A program made the position numbers and the translations under genes. Positions 19,221 to 29,412 of a stretch of DNA of 64,000 nucleotides are shown piece by piece. Each line of letters begins with the position of its first letter. Positions within the stretch are counted from its first letter, which is position 1. The notes under the pieces are model-generated. The model was not told the DNA's origin and ran no database searches. It saw only the letters and a list, made by a program, of their open reading frames with translations. This DNA comes from Desulfoferrobacter suflitae (GTDB lineage: Bacteria > Desulfobacterota > Syntrophobacteria > Syntrophobacterales > Syntrophobacteraceae): positions 186,001-250,000 of the forward strand of contig NZ_JAIBKA010000003.1 of NCBI RefSeq assembly GCF_022603395.1, written 5' to 3'.

Positions 19221-20474
19221 ATGCATCATTTTGAATACAAACAAGGTGAACTCTATTGTGAAAATCTGCCTCTCGACCAGTTGGCCCAACAGGTGGGAAC
19301 ACCCTGCTACGTCTACAGTTATGCAACGCTGCACCACCACTTCAAGGTTTTCGATGAAGCCTTTCGGGATGTACCCCATCTCACCTGCTTTTCCGTAAAA
19401 GCGAGCTCCAACATTGCCATTTTAAAGCTGTTTGGGTCCCTCGGGGGCGGGGTCGACATCGTTTCCGGTGGCGAGCTGTTTCGAGCGCGCAAGGCGGGCA
19501 TCCCCGGCGATCGAATTGTCTATTCGGGTGTGGGCAAAACGTGTGAAGAGATTGATTATGCCCTGAGGGAGAACATTCTGCTGTTCAACATAGAATCCCC
19601 CCAGGAACTGGAAGCCATCAACGAGCGGGCCTCACATCTCGGCTGTAAGGCGCGAATCGCGCTGCGCGTGAACCCGGATGTCGATCCCAGGACCCATCCG
19701 TACATTTCCACCGGGATGAAAAAAAATAAATTTGGTATTGATATCGAGGGGGCGATAACAGAGTATAGGCGAGCCAAAACTCTGAGCAATGTAGAAATCA
19801 TAGGGATCGATTGCCATGTCGGCAGCCAATTGACCGAAATAAGTCCCTTTGTCGATGCATTGCGACGATTGCGCATGCTCATGGAGCGTCTGGAAGCCGA
19901 AGGAATCGTTGTCCAATACCTGGACCTTGGCGGTGGGTTGGGAATCACCTACGATCAGGAGGCTCCGCCGCATCCCAGGGAATACGCCCGGGCCATCCTG
20001 CAGGAACTGCACGGGCTGCCCTGTACCTTGATTTTCGAACCGGGCCGCGTTATCGTGGGCAACGCCGGGGTCCTGCTCACCAGGGTGCTCTACACCAAGC
20101 AAACACCGAGCAAGAACTTTGTGATTGTGGATGCGGCCATGAACGATCTTATCCGTCCGAGCCTGTACGGCTCCTATCACCACATTCAACCGGTACGCCC
20201 CATGGGAGAAGAAGCACAGATGGTCGACGTGGTGGGCCCAATTTGCGAATCCAGCGACTTTCTGGCGCGCGACCGGGGTCTCCCGCCGGTGCAGGCGGGA
20301 GATTGCCTGGCGGTCATGAGCGCCGGCGCGTATGGGTTCAGTATGAGCTCCAACTACAATTCCAGGCCTCGAGCGGCGGAAATCCTGGTGAAGGGGGAGC
20401 GGTTTTATACCATTCGAGAACGGGAGAGATGGGAAGATTTGATCAAAGGAGAGGCAATTCCGGGGTTTGTTTGA
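19221..20474 (+). CDS. lysA: diaminopimelate decarboxylase
   Basis: 417-residue fold-III PLP enzyme starting at the ATG at 19221 after GAGGTGAA. PLP lysine K60 in CFSVKASSNIAIL; HVGSQLTEISPF and LDLGGGLGITY bind the cofactor phosphate; GPICESSDFLA supplies the active-site Cys from the partner subunit; AGAYGFSMSSNYNSRPR is at the C-terminus. Converts meso-diaminopimelate to lysine and leads the dap block. Confidence 0.96.
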   Translation: MHHFEYKQGELYCENLPLDQLAQQVGTPCYVYSYATLHHHFKVFDEAFRDVPHLTCFSVKASSNIAILKLFGSLGGGVDIVSGGELFRARKAGIPGDRIVYSGVGKTCEEIDYALRENILLFNIESPQELEAINERASHLGCKARIALRVNPDVDPRTHPYISTGMKKNKFGIDIEGAITEYRRAKTLSNVEIIGIDCHVGSQLTEISPFVDALRRLRMLMERLEAEGIVVQYLDLGGGLGITYDQEAPPHPREYARAILQELHGLPCTLIFEPGRVIVGNAGVLLTRVLYTKQTPSKNFVIVDAAMNDLIRPSLYGSYHHIQPVRPMGEEAQMVDVVGPICESSDFLARDRGLPPVQAGDCLAVMSAGAYGFSMSSNYNSRPRAAEILVKGERFYTIRERERWEDLIKGEAIPGFV

Positions 20475-20540
20475 GTTGAATTGAGTCGCACCGCCCGGAT
20501 GCGCCCCGCTTGGCCCCTCAAAGGAGATGATTAGAAGCAT

Positions 20541-21410
20541 ATGACAACAGACGACACCCCCCGGCGCATACGTTTTTTCAAAATGACCGGCAGCGGTAAT
20601 GACTTCATCATCATTGACAATATGGATGGGCGATTCTCCTCGGCTGATTCCCCGGCACTGGTGCGCCTCGCCTGCCGCAGGAAGTTGTCCGTGGGTGCCG
20701 ATGGTTTGATTTTTATCGAACCGGATGCACAGGTGGATTTCTGCTGGAGGTTCTACAATGCGGACGGCAGTGCAGCGGAAATGTGCGGCAATGGAGCCCG
20801 CTGTGCGGCGCGCTTTGCGTACCTGCGGGGAATCGTCCGCAAGCCGCGGATCGCCTTTCGCACCGTGGCGGGAATCATCCATGCGGAGATCGTTGATGCG
20901 CGGGTCAAGATCCAGGTGTCCCCGCCGCATGGGCTGGAGCTGAATTTTCCGCTGGATGTGGAGGGAAAGCCGTTCCGCTTGAACTTCATTAATACCGGTG
21001 TGCCTCATGTGGTGCATTTTCTGGCGGATAGGCGACAGCTTGATGCCGCCCAGGTGTTCACCTGGGGGCGGGCGTTGCGCTTTCATCAGCGTTTTCAGCC
21101 GGCCGGGGCCAACGTCAACTTTGCAGCCGTGGAAGCCGTTCATCGCATGGCGGTGCGCACCTATGAGAGGGGAGTCGAAGACGAGACCCTTGCCTGCGGA
21201 ACCGGATCCATTGCCGCAGCGCTGATTGGGGCGGCGCTGGATCAAGTGGAATCCCCGGTGGAGGTGGTCACCCGAAGCGGCGAGACACTCACTGTTTATT
21301 TCACTCGAGAGCGGCAGGGGAATGATATCCGCTTCAGGGAGGTGTATTTGGAAGGAGACGCCAAAGTCGTTTATGAAGCAGACCTTTGGGATGAGACACT
21401 GAGAGAATAG
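20541..21410 (+). CDS. dapF: diaminopimelate epimerase
   Basis: 289 residues. Both active-site cysteines are in their motifs: EMCGNGARCAARF (about residues 77-89) and ETLACGTGSIAAAL (about 215-228). The start FFKMTGSGNDFIIID is the family opening. Interconverts LL- and meso-diaminopimelate for lysine and peptidoglycan. AAAGGAG about 14 nt upstream of the ATG; dapA follows 11 bp after the stop. Confidence 0.95.
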   Translation: MTTDDTPRRIRFFKMTGSGNDFIIIDNMDGRFSSADSPALVRLACRRKLSVGADGLIFIEPDAQVDFCWRFYNADGSAAEMCGNGARCAARFAYLRGIVRKPRIAFRTVAGIIHAEIVDARVKIQVSPPHGLELNFPLDVEGKPFRLNFINTGVPHVVHFLADRRQLDAAQVFTWGRALRFHQRFQPAGANVNFAAVEAVHRMAVRTYERGVEDETLACGTGSIAAALIGAALDQVESPVEVVTRSGETLTVYFTRERQGNDIRFREVYLEGDAKVVYEADLWDETLRE

Positions 21411-21421
21411 GGAGGTAAGCT

Positions 21422-22297
21422 ATGTTCCAGGGTGCCATGGTAGCCATTGTCACACCGTTCAAGAACGGGCAGTTGGATGAGTCGGGACTGCGCGACTTGA
21501 TCGAATTCCAAATTGCCAACGGAACCCATGGCATCGTGCCATGCGGAACTACCGGTGAATCGGCGACTCTTTCCTTCAAGGAGCACGAACGGGTCATCGA
21601 GATCACTGTGGAGCAGGTCAACAAGCGTTTGCCGGTCGTGGCGGGAACGGGCTCCAACAATACCGAGGAAGCCATCCGCCTCACCAAACATGCCAAAGAC
21701 GCGGGGGCTGACGGCGCACTGATGATCTGCCCGTACTACAACAAGCCCACTCAGGAAGGGCTCTATCGACATTTTGAAAAGGTGGCTCGGGCCGTCGATA
21801 TCCCGATTATTCTGTACAACATCCCGGGACGCAGCGCGGTCAACATGGAACCGGACACCATCGCCCGACTCGCCAAAATCAGCAATATTGTGGGTGTGAA
21901 AGAGGCTTCCGGGTCCATGAAACAGATAACCGATATTATGGCGCGCTGTGGAGACGATTTTGCCGTCCTTTCCGGCGAGGATTTCCTGACCTTCCCGCTT
22001 CTCTGCGTGGGGGGGAAGGGGGTCATCTCGGTTTCATCCAACATTGTGCCGCGGGATATGGCCGAGCTGTGCAACCTGTTCTTTGGGGAAAAATTCAGTG
22101 AAGCCCGCAAACTCTACTACAAGCTGCTTCCCTTGTGCCACGCCCTGTTCTACGAGACCAATCCGGCTCCGGTCAAAGCGGCTTTACTCATGATGAAAAA
22201 GATCGCCAGCGACGAAGTTCGGTTGCCGCTGGTGCCCATGTCGGAAACCAATCGGGAGCGGCTGCGCAAGGATTTGCAGCAGTATGGACTGCTGTAA
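21422..22297 (+). CDS. dapA: 4-hydroxy-tetrahydrodipicolinate synthase
   Basis: 291-residue TIM-barrel class-I aldolase. GTTGESATLSFKEH binds pyruvate, YNIPGRSAVNM contributes the catalytic Tyr, and the Schiff-base lysine is K160 in VGVKEASGSM. First committed step of lysine synthesis. GGGAGGTAAGCT lies immediately before the ATG. Confidence 0.96.
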   Translation: MFQGAMVAIVTPFKNGQLDESGLRDLIEFQIANGTHGIVPCGTTGESATLSFKEHERVIEITVEQVNKRLPVVAGTGSNNTEEAIRLTKHAKDAGADGALMICPYYNKPTQEGLYRHFEKVARAVDIPIILYNIPGRSAVNMEPDTIARLAKISNIVGVKEASGSMKQITDIMARCGDDFAVLSGEDFLTFPLLCVGGKGVISVSSNIVPRDMAELCNLFFGEKFSEARKLYYKLLPLCHALFYETNPAPVKAALLMMKKIASDEVRLPLVPMSETNRERLRKDLQQYGLL

Positions 22298-22329
22298 CCG
22301 GTCAATTCTTTCATGCAGAGGAGGGCACC

Positions 22330-23139
22330 ATGGTGCGTGTGGCAGTAGCCGGCATTGGGGGCAGGATGGGCTCGCGAATCGCCCAGCTGGTTCGCGAGAC
22401 GGAAGCAATTGAGCTGGTGGCCGGTTTTGAACACCCGGATCATCCCGGGGTCGGGAAAGATCTTTCCGAAGTGACAGGGGGAGCCCCATGCGGGCAAACC
22501 GTGACAGGCAACATCCTCCAGGTGCTGGACAGGGCGGATGTCGTCATCGACTTCACCAATGCTGCCAGTTCTCTGGCGCACATGCGTGCAGCCGCCGCAT
22601 CACACAAGGCCATGGTGATCGGGTCCACGGGTTTTTCCGCGGAACAGCTGCAGGAGGCGCAGGTCCTGGCGCAGAATTTCCCCTGCGTATTGGCCCCCAA
22701 CATGAGCGTCGGGGTCAACGTACTGTTCAAGTTGGTTGCGGATGTGGCGACACTTTTGGGTGACGACTTCGATGTGGAAATCGTCGAGTCGCACCACCGT
22801 TTCAAAAAAGACGCGCCCAGCGGCACCGCGTTGAAATTGGCTCAGGTGATTGCCGATGCGCTCGGCAGGGATCTCGACAAATCCGGCGTTTTCGCTCGGC
22901 ACGGCCTGATCGGAGAACGGAAAAGCGACGAAATTGGAATCCAGACTTTGAGGGGTGGGGATATCGTCGGCGAGCATACGGTCATGTTTGCGTCCCTGGG
23001 AGAACGGATTGAACTGACGCATCGCGCACACAGTCGTGACAACTTCGCCCGAGGGGCGGTGCATGCCGCTCAATGGGTGGTCAAGCAGCCCGTCGGCCTG
23101 TACGACATGCACGATGTGTTGGGAATCAGAACGGCATAA
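22330..23139 (+). CDS. dapB: 4-hydroxy-tetrahydrodipicolinate reductase
   Basis: 269 residues from the ATG at 22330; the longer frame that starts inside dapA is not used. [18 protein letters not shown] is the dinucleotide fold, [10 protein letters not shown] and APNMSVGVN are conserved, and [19 protein letters not shown] contains the catalytic His and Lys. [13 protein letters not shown] follows. Reduces the DapA product to tetrahydrodipicolinate. Confidence 0.95.
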   Translation: MVRVAVAGIGGRMGSRIAQLVRETEAIELVAGFEHPDHPGVGKDLSEVTGGAPCGQTVTGNILQVLDRADVVIDFTNAASSLAHMRAAAASHKAMVIGSTGFSAEQLQEAQVLAQNFPCVLAPNMSVGVNVLFKLVADVATLLGDDFDVEIVESHHRFKKDAPSGTALKLAQVIADALGRDLDKSGVFARHGLIGERKSDEIGIQTLRGGDIVGEHTVMFASLGERIELTHRAHSRDNFARGAVHAAQWVVKQPVGLYDMHDVLGIRTA

Positions 23140-23210
23140 CTTTTATTGCGGGTCGGCGGGAACAGCCCGACTGCACCCAGGGTAACGTGATGACTGTCTC
23201 GGAGAACACT

Positions 23211-24377
23211 ATGGCATTTGAAAAAGCAACCCGTTTGAAGCGATTGCCTCCCTATCTGTTTCAAGAGATCGATCGATTGAAAGCTGAGCTGCTGCGCAAC
23301 GGCGTCGATGTGATCAATCTCGGAGTCGGAGATCCCGACCTCCCAACCCCCCGGCATATCATCGAGAAGCTCCAGCAGACCGCCGAAGATCCCGTCAATC
23401 ATCAATACCCTTCCTACTCGGGTATGAACGATTTCAAGGTGAGCATTGCCAACTGGTACCAATCGAGGTTCGGCGTGGAATTGAATCCGGCCGACGAGGT
23501 GCTGACCCTGATCGGCTCCAAGGAAGGCATCGCCCATCTTCCGCTGGCCCTCATCAACCCGGGGGACCTTGCGCTGGTGCCGACGCCGGCTTATCCCGTG
23601 TACAATGTGGCGGTGCTTTTTGCCGGAGGAGAATCGCATTTTATGCCCCTTGTGCGGGAAAACCATTTTCTGCCGGATCTCCAGGCCATCGCTCCGGATG
23701 TCGCCCGCCGCGCCAAATTGATGTTTATCAACTATCCCAACAATCCAACCGGGGCGACGGCGGAGCGCGACTTTTTCCGGAAGGTCGTGGATTTTGCCAA
23801 GCAATACGATGTGATCGTGTGCCACGATGCGGCCTACACGGAGATGGCCTTTGACGGCTATCGGCCAATGAGCTTCCTGGAAGTTCCCGGCGCCAAAGAA
23901 GTGGGCATTGAGTTTCATTCGCTCTCCAAGACTTACAACATGACGGGCTGGCGCATAGGCAGCGCGGTGGGCAATGCTCAGGTGATCGACGCCCTCGGAC
24001 AGATCAAGAGCAACATCGATTCAGGCGCCTTTAACGCCGTTCAGTGGGCGGGCATTGCGGCCATTGAAGGGGATCAGAGCTGTGTCGCCGAAATGCAGAA
24101 AACCTATCAGGAACGACGCGATGTCTTGATCGCGGGTCTGCGCCGCGCCGGGATCGAGGCGCAGAGCCCCAAAGCCACTTTTTATGTGTGGTGCCCGGTC
24201 CCCGCCGGGTACAGTTCCAAAGAATTCTCATCTCTGCTGCTCAAAGAGGCCGGTATCGTGACCACGCCGGGCAGCGGATTCGGCGAGCCCGGGGAAGGCT
24301 ACATCCGTCTGGCTCTGACCGTCTCCAGGGAGCGCATTGAGGAAGCGGTTGAACGCATCCGGAAATTGTCCTTTTGA
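23211..24377 (+). CDS. dapL: LL-diaminopimelate aminotransferase (DapL type)
   Basis: 388-residue fold-I PLP aminotransferase. GGAG six bases before the ATG at 23211 decides the start over the ATG at 23190. [24 protein letters not shown], the NYPNNPTGA segment, and PLP Lys240 in [15 protein letters not shown] are seen. This subfamily converts tetrahydrodipicolinate directly to LL-diaminopimelate, bypassing the succinylase branch; its place after dapB and the absence of dapD/dapE nearby support this. Confidence 0.9.
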   Translation: MAFEKATRLKRLPPYLFQEIDRLKAELLRNGVDVINLGVGDPDLPTPRHIIEKLQQTAEDPVNHQYPSYSGMNDFKVSIANWYQSRFGVELNPADEVLTLIGSKEGIAHLPLALINPGDLALVPTPAYPVYNVAVLFAGGESHFMPLVRENHFLPDLQAIAPDVARRAKLMFINYPNNPTGATAERDFFRKVVDFAKQYDVIVCHDAAYTEMAFDGYRPMSFLEVPGAKEVGIEFHSLSKTYNMTGWRIGSAVGNAQVIDALGQIKSNIDSGAFNAVQWAGIAAIEGDQSCVAEMQKTYQERRDVLIAGLRRAGIEAQSPKATFYVWCPVPAGYSSKEFSSLLLKEAGIVTTPGSGFGEPGEGYIRLALTVSRERIEEAVERIRKLSF

Positions 24378-24381
24378 GACC

Positions 24382-24876
24382 ATGCGCGTGGTGTTTATCG
24401 GCTTCGGCAGCAACCAGGGAGACTCGCTGCGGATATGCCGTGAAGCGGTGCGGCGGTTGGGGCAAAATGCGGACATCGAAATCCGCAGGGTATCGTCTTT
24501 TTATCGCACGGAGCCGGTGGGCTTCGAGGACCAGCCATGGTTCGTTAACGGGGTGGTGCAGTGTGTGACGGACCTGGAGCCGCAGGCGCTGTGGGAGGTT
24601 CTCGCCGAAATTGAGAACCATTTCGGAAGAATTCGCGCAGAGCGCTGGGGACCCCGAACCCTGGATCTGGATATCCTGGCTTACGGCAATGAGATCATCC
24701 GACTGCCCGATTTGACCATCCCTCACCCAAGAATGCATGAGCGCCTGTTTGTGTTGGCGCCGCTGCAGGAAATCGAGCCGGGCTGGCTTCACCCCGTGCT
24801 GCATGTTGGCGTAGTGCAGCTGGTGGAAAGACTGGGCGGGAGCGGCAAGCAAGTGGTGCGCATAGAGGTCCAATGA
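24382..24876 (+). CDS. folK: 6-hydroxymethyl-dihydropterin pyrophosphokinase
   Basis: 164 residues from the ATG 2 bp after dapL. IGFGSNQGDSL opens the fold, SSFYRTEPVGFEDQPWFVNGV binds the pterin, and the signature ERWGPRTLDLDILAYG carries the magnesium-binding Asp pair; IPHPRMHERLFVLAPL closes it. Folate synthesis. The stop overlaps the next gene by 4 nt. Confidence 0.95.
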   Translation: MRVVFIGFGSNQGDSLRICREAVRRLGQNADIEIRRVSSFYRTEPVGFEDQPWFVNGVVQCVTDLEPQALWEVLAEIENHFGRIRAERWGPRTLDLDILAYGNEIIRLPDLTIPHPRMHERLFVLAPLQEIEPGWLHPVLHVGVVQLVERLGGSGKQVVRIEVQ

Positions 24877-25133
24877 TTCGGCTGGTTCTTTACATTCTTC
24901 TCATCTATCTGGCTTACCGGCTGGTGAAATCGTTTGCTGGGTCGCTATTCCAACCGGGGGAGCGACGCGACGATACCCCCCGCGCCGACACCGATCTGAT
25001 ACAGGATCCATACTGCGGCGCTTACTTTCTGAAACAGACGGGTGTAAAGGCCGACATTGACGGCAAACCCACCTACTTTTGCAGTGCCACGTGCCGTGAT
25101 GCATATTTGCTGAAACATCAAGGACGGCAGTAG
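24873..25133 (+). CDS. small membrane-anchored YHS/TRASH-like protein
   Basis: 86 residues. One N-terminal membrane helix (residues 3-25, [18 protein letters not shown]) is followed by a charged linker and a short cysteine domain DPYCGAYF ... [12 protein letters not shown] with C-x(28)-C-x3-C spacing, as in metal-binding YHS or TRASH domains. Overlaps folK by ATGA. Function not known; a metal-binding role is inferred from the cysteine pattern. Confidence 0.7.
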   Translation: MIRLVLYILLIYLAYRLVKSFAGSLFQPGERRDDTPRADTDLIQDPYCGAYFLKQTGVKADIDGKPTYFCSATCRDAYLLKHQGRQ

Positions 25134-25165
25134 AGATTTTGTGCCGGCTCAGACAGGAGGAGCTA

Positions 25166-25831
25166 ATGAAATTCTTCATTGACACCGCGAACCTGGATGA
25201 AATAATGGAAGCTCATAGCCTTGGAATCCTGGACGGAGTCACAACGAATCCATCCCTGATCGCCAAGGAAGGAATCGGCAACAGAGAAGGCTTTGAACAG
25301 CACATCAAGGCCATCTGCAATGTGGTGCATGCTCCCGTCAATGCCGAGGTGGTGAGCACGGAGCATGAACGGATGGTGGTTGAGGCGCGTAGACTGGCGG
25401 CAATCGATGCCCACGTGGTGGTCAAGATTCCGATGACCACAGACGGGCTGAAAGCGGTCAAACAGCTTGCCGAGGAAGGCATAAGGACGAACGTCACCCT
25501 GGTTTTTTCGCCGTTGCAGGCGCTGCTGGCGGCAAAAGCCGGTGCGAGCTATGTCAGCCCGTTTGTCGGCCGACTGGATGACATTGCCCATGACGGCATG
25601 GATCTGGTTGAACAGATCGTTGATATTTATGCCAATTATTTATTTGAAACGGAGATTATCGTGGCCAGTGTGCGCAACCCGCTGCATGTTTTGGCTGCGG
25701 CCAAAATGGGCGCGGATATTGCCACCATCCCCTTCAAGGTGATTGGGCAACTGGCCCGGCATCCACTCACCCAAGCCGGGCTGGATGCGTTTTTGCGGGA
25801 CTGGCAGAAGGTAGAAAAGGCATCCGCTTGA
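25166..25831 (+). CDS. fsa: transaldolase / fructose-6-phosphate aldolase family (Fsa/TalC)
   Basis: 221 residues; strong ribosome site CAGGAGGAG before the ATG at 25166. Opening [13 protein letters not shown], then [14 protein letters not shown]; the Schiff-base lysine is K87 in [34 protein letters not shown] and FVGRLDDI are family blocks. The short, single-domain form is used as transaldolase in many anaerobes. Which of the two activities dominates cannot be read from sequence. Confidence 0.9.
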   Translation: MKFFIDTANLDEIMEAHSLGILDGVTTNPSLIAKEGIGNREGFEQHIKAICNVVHAPVNAEVVSTEHERMVVEARRLAAIDAHVVVKIPMTTDGLKAVKQLAEEGIRTNVTLVFSPLQALLAAKAGASYVSPFVGRLDDIAHDGMDLVEQIVDIYANYLFETEIIVASVRNPLHVLAAAKMGADIATIPFKVIGQLARHPLTQAGLDAFLRDWQKVEKASA

Positions 25832-25867
25832 TACAGGTTCGCTCTGGAGCCAAAAGGGAGGGGGGCA

Positions 25868-26518
25868 ATGAAGCCTGTTGCGATTCGGCACACATCTGCA
25901 CTCTTGATGACTTGGCTTGTATTGGGATTGATTTTCGCGGCAACCGTTAGCGCAGAGTTCTACAAATATGTCGACAAGGACGGCGTGGTGCATCTCACCA
26001 ATATCCCCACCCAGCCAATCTTCGAGAAGATCGACCGGTCCCGCTACTGTACCGTTACCAAGGGATCCAACTGGATCAAAATCAGTCCCAACAAAAAGAT
26101 CGTTTTCCCGCGAATAAAGCCTTCGAGGAAGAATTCGTCCTATGACAAGCACATCATCAGCGCCTGCAAGCGCCATGGCATGGATCAAAAGCTGGTCAAG
26201 GCGGTCATCAAGGCGGAATCGGCCTTCAATCCGGTAGCCGTTTCTCCCAAAGGAGCTGTAGGATTGATGCAGTTGATGCCCGCTACCTCCAAAGATCTGG
26301 GAGTGGTCAATCCATTCGATCCGGTGGAAAATATCGACGGAGGAGTCCGCTACCTCAAGACCCTGCTGAATCGCTTCAAGAACAACGTCCCCCTGGCGCT
26401 CGCCGCCTACAACGCCGGCCCCGAAGCGGTCCAGCAGCATGGGGGCATTCCTCCCTACAGTGAAACCCAGACATACGTTCGCAGGGTCCTGGATTTCTAC
26501 GCATTGTCCGTACCCTGA
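25868..26518 (+). CDS. exported lytic transglycosylase (DUF4124 + SLT domain)
   Basis: 216 residues. A signal peptide ends at VSA (residue 29). EFYKYVDKDGVVHLTN is a DUF4124-like module. The C-terminal half is the goose-lysozyme-like SLT fold: VKAVIKAESAFNPVAVS with the catalytic Glu, KGAVGLMQLMPATSKDLG, and LALAAYNAGPEAV. Cleaves MurNAc-GlcNAc bonds with formation of 1,6-anhydro ends, which fits the recycling genes further along. GGGAGGGGGGCA lies just upstream of the ATG. Confidence 0.9.
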   Translation: MKPVAIRHTSALLMTWLVLGLIFAATVSAEFYKYVDKDGVVHLTNIPTQPIFEKIDRSRYCTVTKGSNWIKISPNKKIVFPRIKPSRKNSSYDKHIISACKRHGMDQKLVKAVIKAESAFNPVAVSPKGAVGLMQLMPATSKDLGVVNPFDPVENIDGGVRYLKTLLNRFKNNVPLALAAYNAGPEAVQQHGGIPPYSETQTYVRRVLDFYALSVP

Positions 26519-26579
26519 TAAAAACAGAGTTTTCAAGTGTTACTGGTAACTTGGCTGGCAGATAAGGGTTGCAATATCG

Positions 26580-27164
26580 ATGAGCGGTTTTTCGCGTCAG
26601 AACTTCCTGAATTTACCCAATCTCTTGACTTACCTCAGGATTGCCATCATACCGCTGATCCTTTACTTCCTTAATCCTCCGGTTTCCGCAAAATCCTACA
26701 ACTTTGCTTTTCTGCTGTTCGTTTTGGCCTCCATTACCGACTATCTCGATGGAATTCTGGCCCGTCGCCACAACCTGGTGACCTCCGTGGGTAAGCTGCT
26801 GGACCCGCTGGCCGACAAGCTGCTGACTTCCGCCGTTCTGATCATGCTCATCGCCTCCGGTAAGGTGCAGGGCTGGCTGGTGTTTCTCATCATCGGCCGG
26901 GAAATCACCATCACCGGGCTGCGCTCCATTGCCGCCAGCCAGGGACTCATTCTGTACGCCAGCCGTACGGGCAAAAACAAGCTCATCTCGCAGACGGTGG
27001 GCCTGCTGTTTCTGCTTTTGTACATTCCCAAGATCGGATTCGTGTTGGACTGGATAGGTGTTTTTTTCCTGTGGGCTTCGGTGGTCCTTGGATACTGGTC
27101 TGCCATGGCCTACTTTGTCTATTTCTACAAGGAAGTCACCAAGCAGGAACAAAATGCCCGGTGA
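26580..27164 (+). CDS. pgsA: CDP-diacylglycerol-glycerol-3-phosphate 3-phosphatidyltransferase
   Basis: 194 residues with about four membrane helices. The CDP-alcohol phosphotransferase motif D-G-x2-A-R-x8-G-x3-D-x3-D is complete in DYLDGILARRHN ... GKLLDPLADKLL (about residues 57-82). NLLTYLRIAIIPLILYF is the usual N-terminal helix. Makes phosphatidylglycerophosphate at the inner membrane. Confidence 0.93.
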   Translation: MSGFSRQNFLNLPNLLTYLRIAIIPLILYFLNPPVSAKSYNFAFLLFVLASITDYLDGILARRHNLVTSVGKLLDPLADKLLTSAVLIMLIASGKVQGWLVFLIIGREITITGLRSIAASQGLILYASRTGKNKLISQTVGLLFLLLYIPKIGFVLDWIGVFFLWASVVLGYWSAMAYFVYFYKEVTKQEQNAR

Positions 27165-27241
27165 GCGGCGATCGGAGCTTCCGGCGAATCGAGCTTTTAC
27201 GCCGTCCCACCCTTGCAGGCGGCGGATGATGAGGTTTTTTC

Positions 27242-28336
27242 ATGGCCTTTGTGTTACCTGAGTTCAGTCCCCCTGACTTTGCCCATCCTCCTCTGCGCGA
27301 TGCTCCTCTGGTGACCTTCAAAGAAGTCGTGCAGCCTGGGGTTGCCCCGGAAAACTACCACGCGACCACGATTTTTCCGGAATACTTTCAGATAGCCAAA
27401 GGGCAATGGCGGCTGCCGCTGGAATCGCGCATGGACTGCGTTGTTGTGCTGGAGCCCGATGACTCCCTGAGTGTCAAGGAATTTCGCCGTCTGCGGGTGG
27501 GTGAGCTGGTGGCGTGCGGACGCGGGGAAAACGGTGAAGACGGAATCTTCGTTCATACGGGAGCCTTCGCTTTTCCTCGGCATGTCATGGAAAAATTTGC
27601 ATTCCGCACGCATACGACGCGCGAAACGGCGTTTTCCATTGATTACGACGAACTCTACGAACTGCTTGCATACGAGCGCGACAACGGTTTTATCCTGTGG
27701 GTGCTCGGACCTGCCGTCGTGTTCGATCACGATGCGCGCAACGCCTTTGTGGACATCATCCATGAAGGATACGTCCACGCAATTCTGGCGGGCAATGCGC
27801 TGGCCACCCACGACGTGGAAGGCTCGCTCTATGGCACGGCCCTCGGACAGGACCTGTATTCCAAGCAGCACGCCAAGGCGGGACATTACAAACACCTGGA
27901 TGCCCTCAATCGCATCAGGCAGGTCGGATCGATGGAAACGGCCTGCCGCCAGGGCCTCATCCGGGACGGAGTCATGCGGGCGCTGATTGACAGGCAGATC
28001 CCCTGCGTGTTGGCCGGCTCCATTCGCGATGACGGGCCCATGCCGGAAGTGCTTGCCGATGTGTACCGTGCCCAGGATGACATGCGCTCGCTGGTGCGCC
28101 GCGCGACCACGGTGCTCGCGCTGGCCACCCAGCTGCACGGCATTGCTGCCGGCAATATGACGCCGTCCTACAAAGTGGCAGGGGGCGGGGCAATCAGGCC
28201 GGTGTACTTTTACAGCGTGGATATGTCCGAGTTTGCCACCAACAAGCTGGTGAACCGCGGGTCCTTGACCGCCCGCACCATCCTGACCAACGTGCAGGAT
28301 TTTGTGGTGACCCTGCGACGGGGTCTGGGAGGTTGA
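27242..28336 (+). CDS. TIGR00300 / LOR-SDH domain protein, ornithine-cyclodeaminase (ArgZ/AgrE C-terminal) type
   Basis: 364 residues. The second half shows the archaeal-cyanobacterial LOR/SDH signature: VVFDHDARNAFVDIIHEGY, HAILAGNALATHDVEGS LYGTALG, GHYKHLDALNRIRQVGSM, IPCVLAGSIRDDGPMPE and ATQLHGIAAGNMTPSYK. The N-terminal part (MDCVVVLEPDDSLSVKEFRRLRVGEL) resembles the small beta domain of the same family. Members act on ornithine (cyclodeaminase, NAD-dependent). Here the canonical dinucleotide motif is not obvious. Context beside arg and lysine genes fits ornithine or related amino-acid catabolism, but activity is inferred. Confidence 0.72.
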   Translation: MAFVLPEFSPPDFAHPPLRDAPLVTFKEVVQPGVAPENYHATTIFPEYFQIAKGQWRLPLESRMDCVVVLEPDDSLSVKEFRRLRVGELVACGRGENGEDGIFVHTGAFAFPRHVMEKFAFRTHTTRETAFSIDYDELYELLAYERDNGFILWVLGPAVVFDHDARNAFVDIIHEGYVHAILAGNALATHDVEGSLYGTALGQDLYSKQHAKAGHYKHLDALNRIRQVGSMETACRQGLIRDGVMRALIDRQIPCVLAGSIRDDGPMPEVLADVYRAQDDMRSLVRRATTVLALATQLHGIAAGNMTPSYKVAGGGAIRPVYFYSVDMSEFATNKLVNRGSLTARTILTNVQDFVVTLRRGLGG

Positions 28337-28517
28337 CCGACAACGTTCAGTGCCTTTCCCCCTTGCGGGCTGACATTGACCCAAACATGGCCCCAGGGTA
28401 CTCGGGGCGCGCTTCCTCTCCCCCGCAGGGGGTGCGGCGGAGACCTCGCAGAACCCCTGGATCGTCTGGACTTTATGGCGGGCACAAACCCATTAAACAG
28501 GAGTGGATATCATTCTC

Positions 28518-29111
28518 ATGGCGGATTCAAGACGCGGGCGGGTGACCAGGGAGACCAGGGAAACTCAAATTCGGTTGACCCTGGATTTGGATGGACAGGG
28601 ATCGGTCCGACTCACAACCGGAGTCCCTTTTCTCGATCATATGCTGACGCTGTTTGCGGCCCACGGCTTGTTTGACCTGGATGTGGAAGCACAGGGCGAT
28701 CTGGAAGTGGACGCCCATCATACGGTCGAAGACCTCGGCATTTGTCTCGGGCAGGCGCTTTCCCGGGCGCTCGGCGAAAGACAGGGGATACGTCGCTACG
28801 GACACGCCGTAGTGCCCATGGATGAAGCGCGCGCGGCGGTAACCCTCGACCTCTCCAATCGACCCTTTCTGGTCTATCACACTCCTCCCATGTCTTCGCG
28901 GGTGGGGCAGTTCGAAACGCAGCTGGTCCCGGAGTTCTTGCGTGCCTTCTGCCAGCACGGCGGCATCACCCTGCACATTGAAGTGCCGTGCGGAGCCAAC
29001 ACGCACCACATCCTGGAAGCGATCTTCAAGGCCCTGGGCAGAGCCCTGGACGAAGCGACGGCCTTTGACCGCAGACGCCGAGGCGTTCCCTCATCGAAAG
29101 GCTCCCTCTGA
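28518..29111 (+). CDS. hisB: imidazoleglycerol-phosphate dehydratase
   Basis: 197 residues from the ATG at 28518; ACAGGAG is about 14 nt upstream and a GTG at 28503 is the alternative. TGVPFLDHMLTLFAAHGLFDL, DAHHTVEDLGICLGQAL, PMDEARAAVTLDLSNRPF and GANTHHILEAIFKALGRAL carry the metal-binding His/Glu sets of both half-domains. It is the monofunctional dehydratase type. No other his gene is in the window. Confidence 0.95.
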   Translation: MADSRRGRVTRETRETQIRLTLDLDGQGSVRLTTGVPFLDHMLTLFAAHGLFDLDVEAQGDLEVDAHHTVEDLGICLGQALSRALGERQGIRRYGHAVVPMDEARAAVTLDLSNRPFLVYHTPPMSSRVGQFETQLVPEFLRAFCQHGGITLHIEVPCGANTHHILEAIFKALGRALDEATAFDRRRRGVPSSKGSL

Positions 29112-29314
29112 TTCAAGAGCGTCTGCCGGATTGCCGGGTTTTGTACCTGAACCCAGCCCGCCTGGAAGGCAAAATCATTTTCCTAGAAACGGTAGTGTCG
29201 CGATGAAATTCCGGTACCCGGCACCCTGCCAACACAAAGATCGAAACTTTCTCAAGAAAAATTTTAAAGCGTCTTGACGGGAAGCCGCGTTTGAGGTACC
29301 TTTAGGCATCTTGT

Positions 29315-29391
<77 letters not shown>

Positions 29392-29412
29392 GAAAAACTT
29401 AAAGAAAATAAG

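Noticed and set aside
19632-21245. 537-codon minus-strand frame under lysA and dapF
   Set aside because: It crosses two real genes on the other strand and carries no motif.
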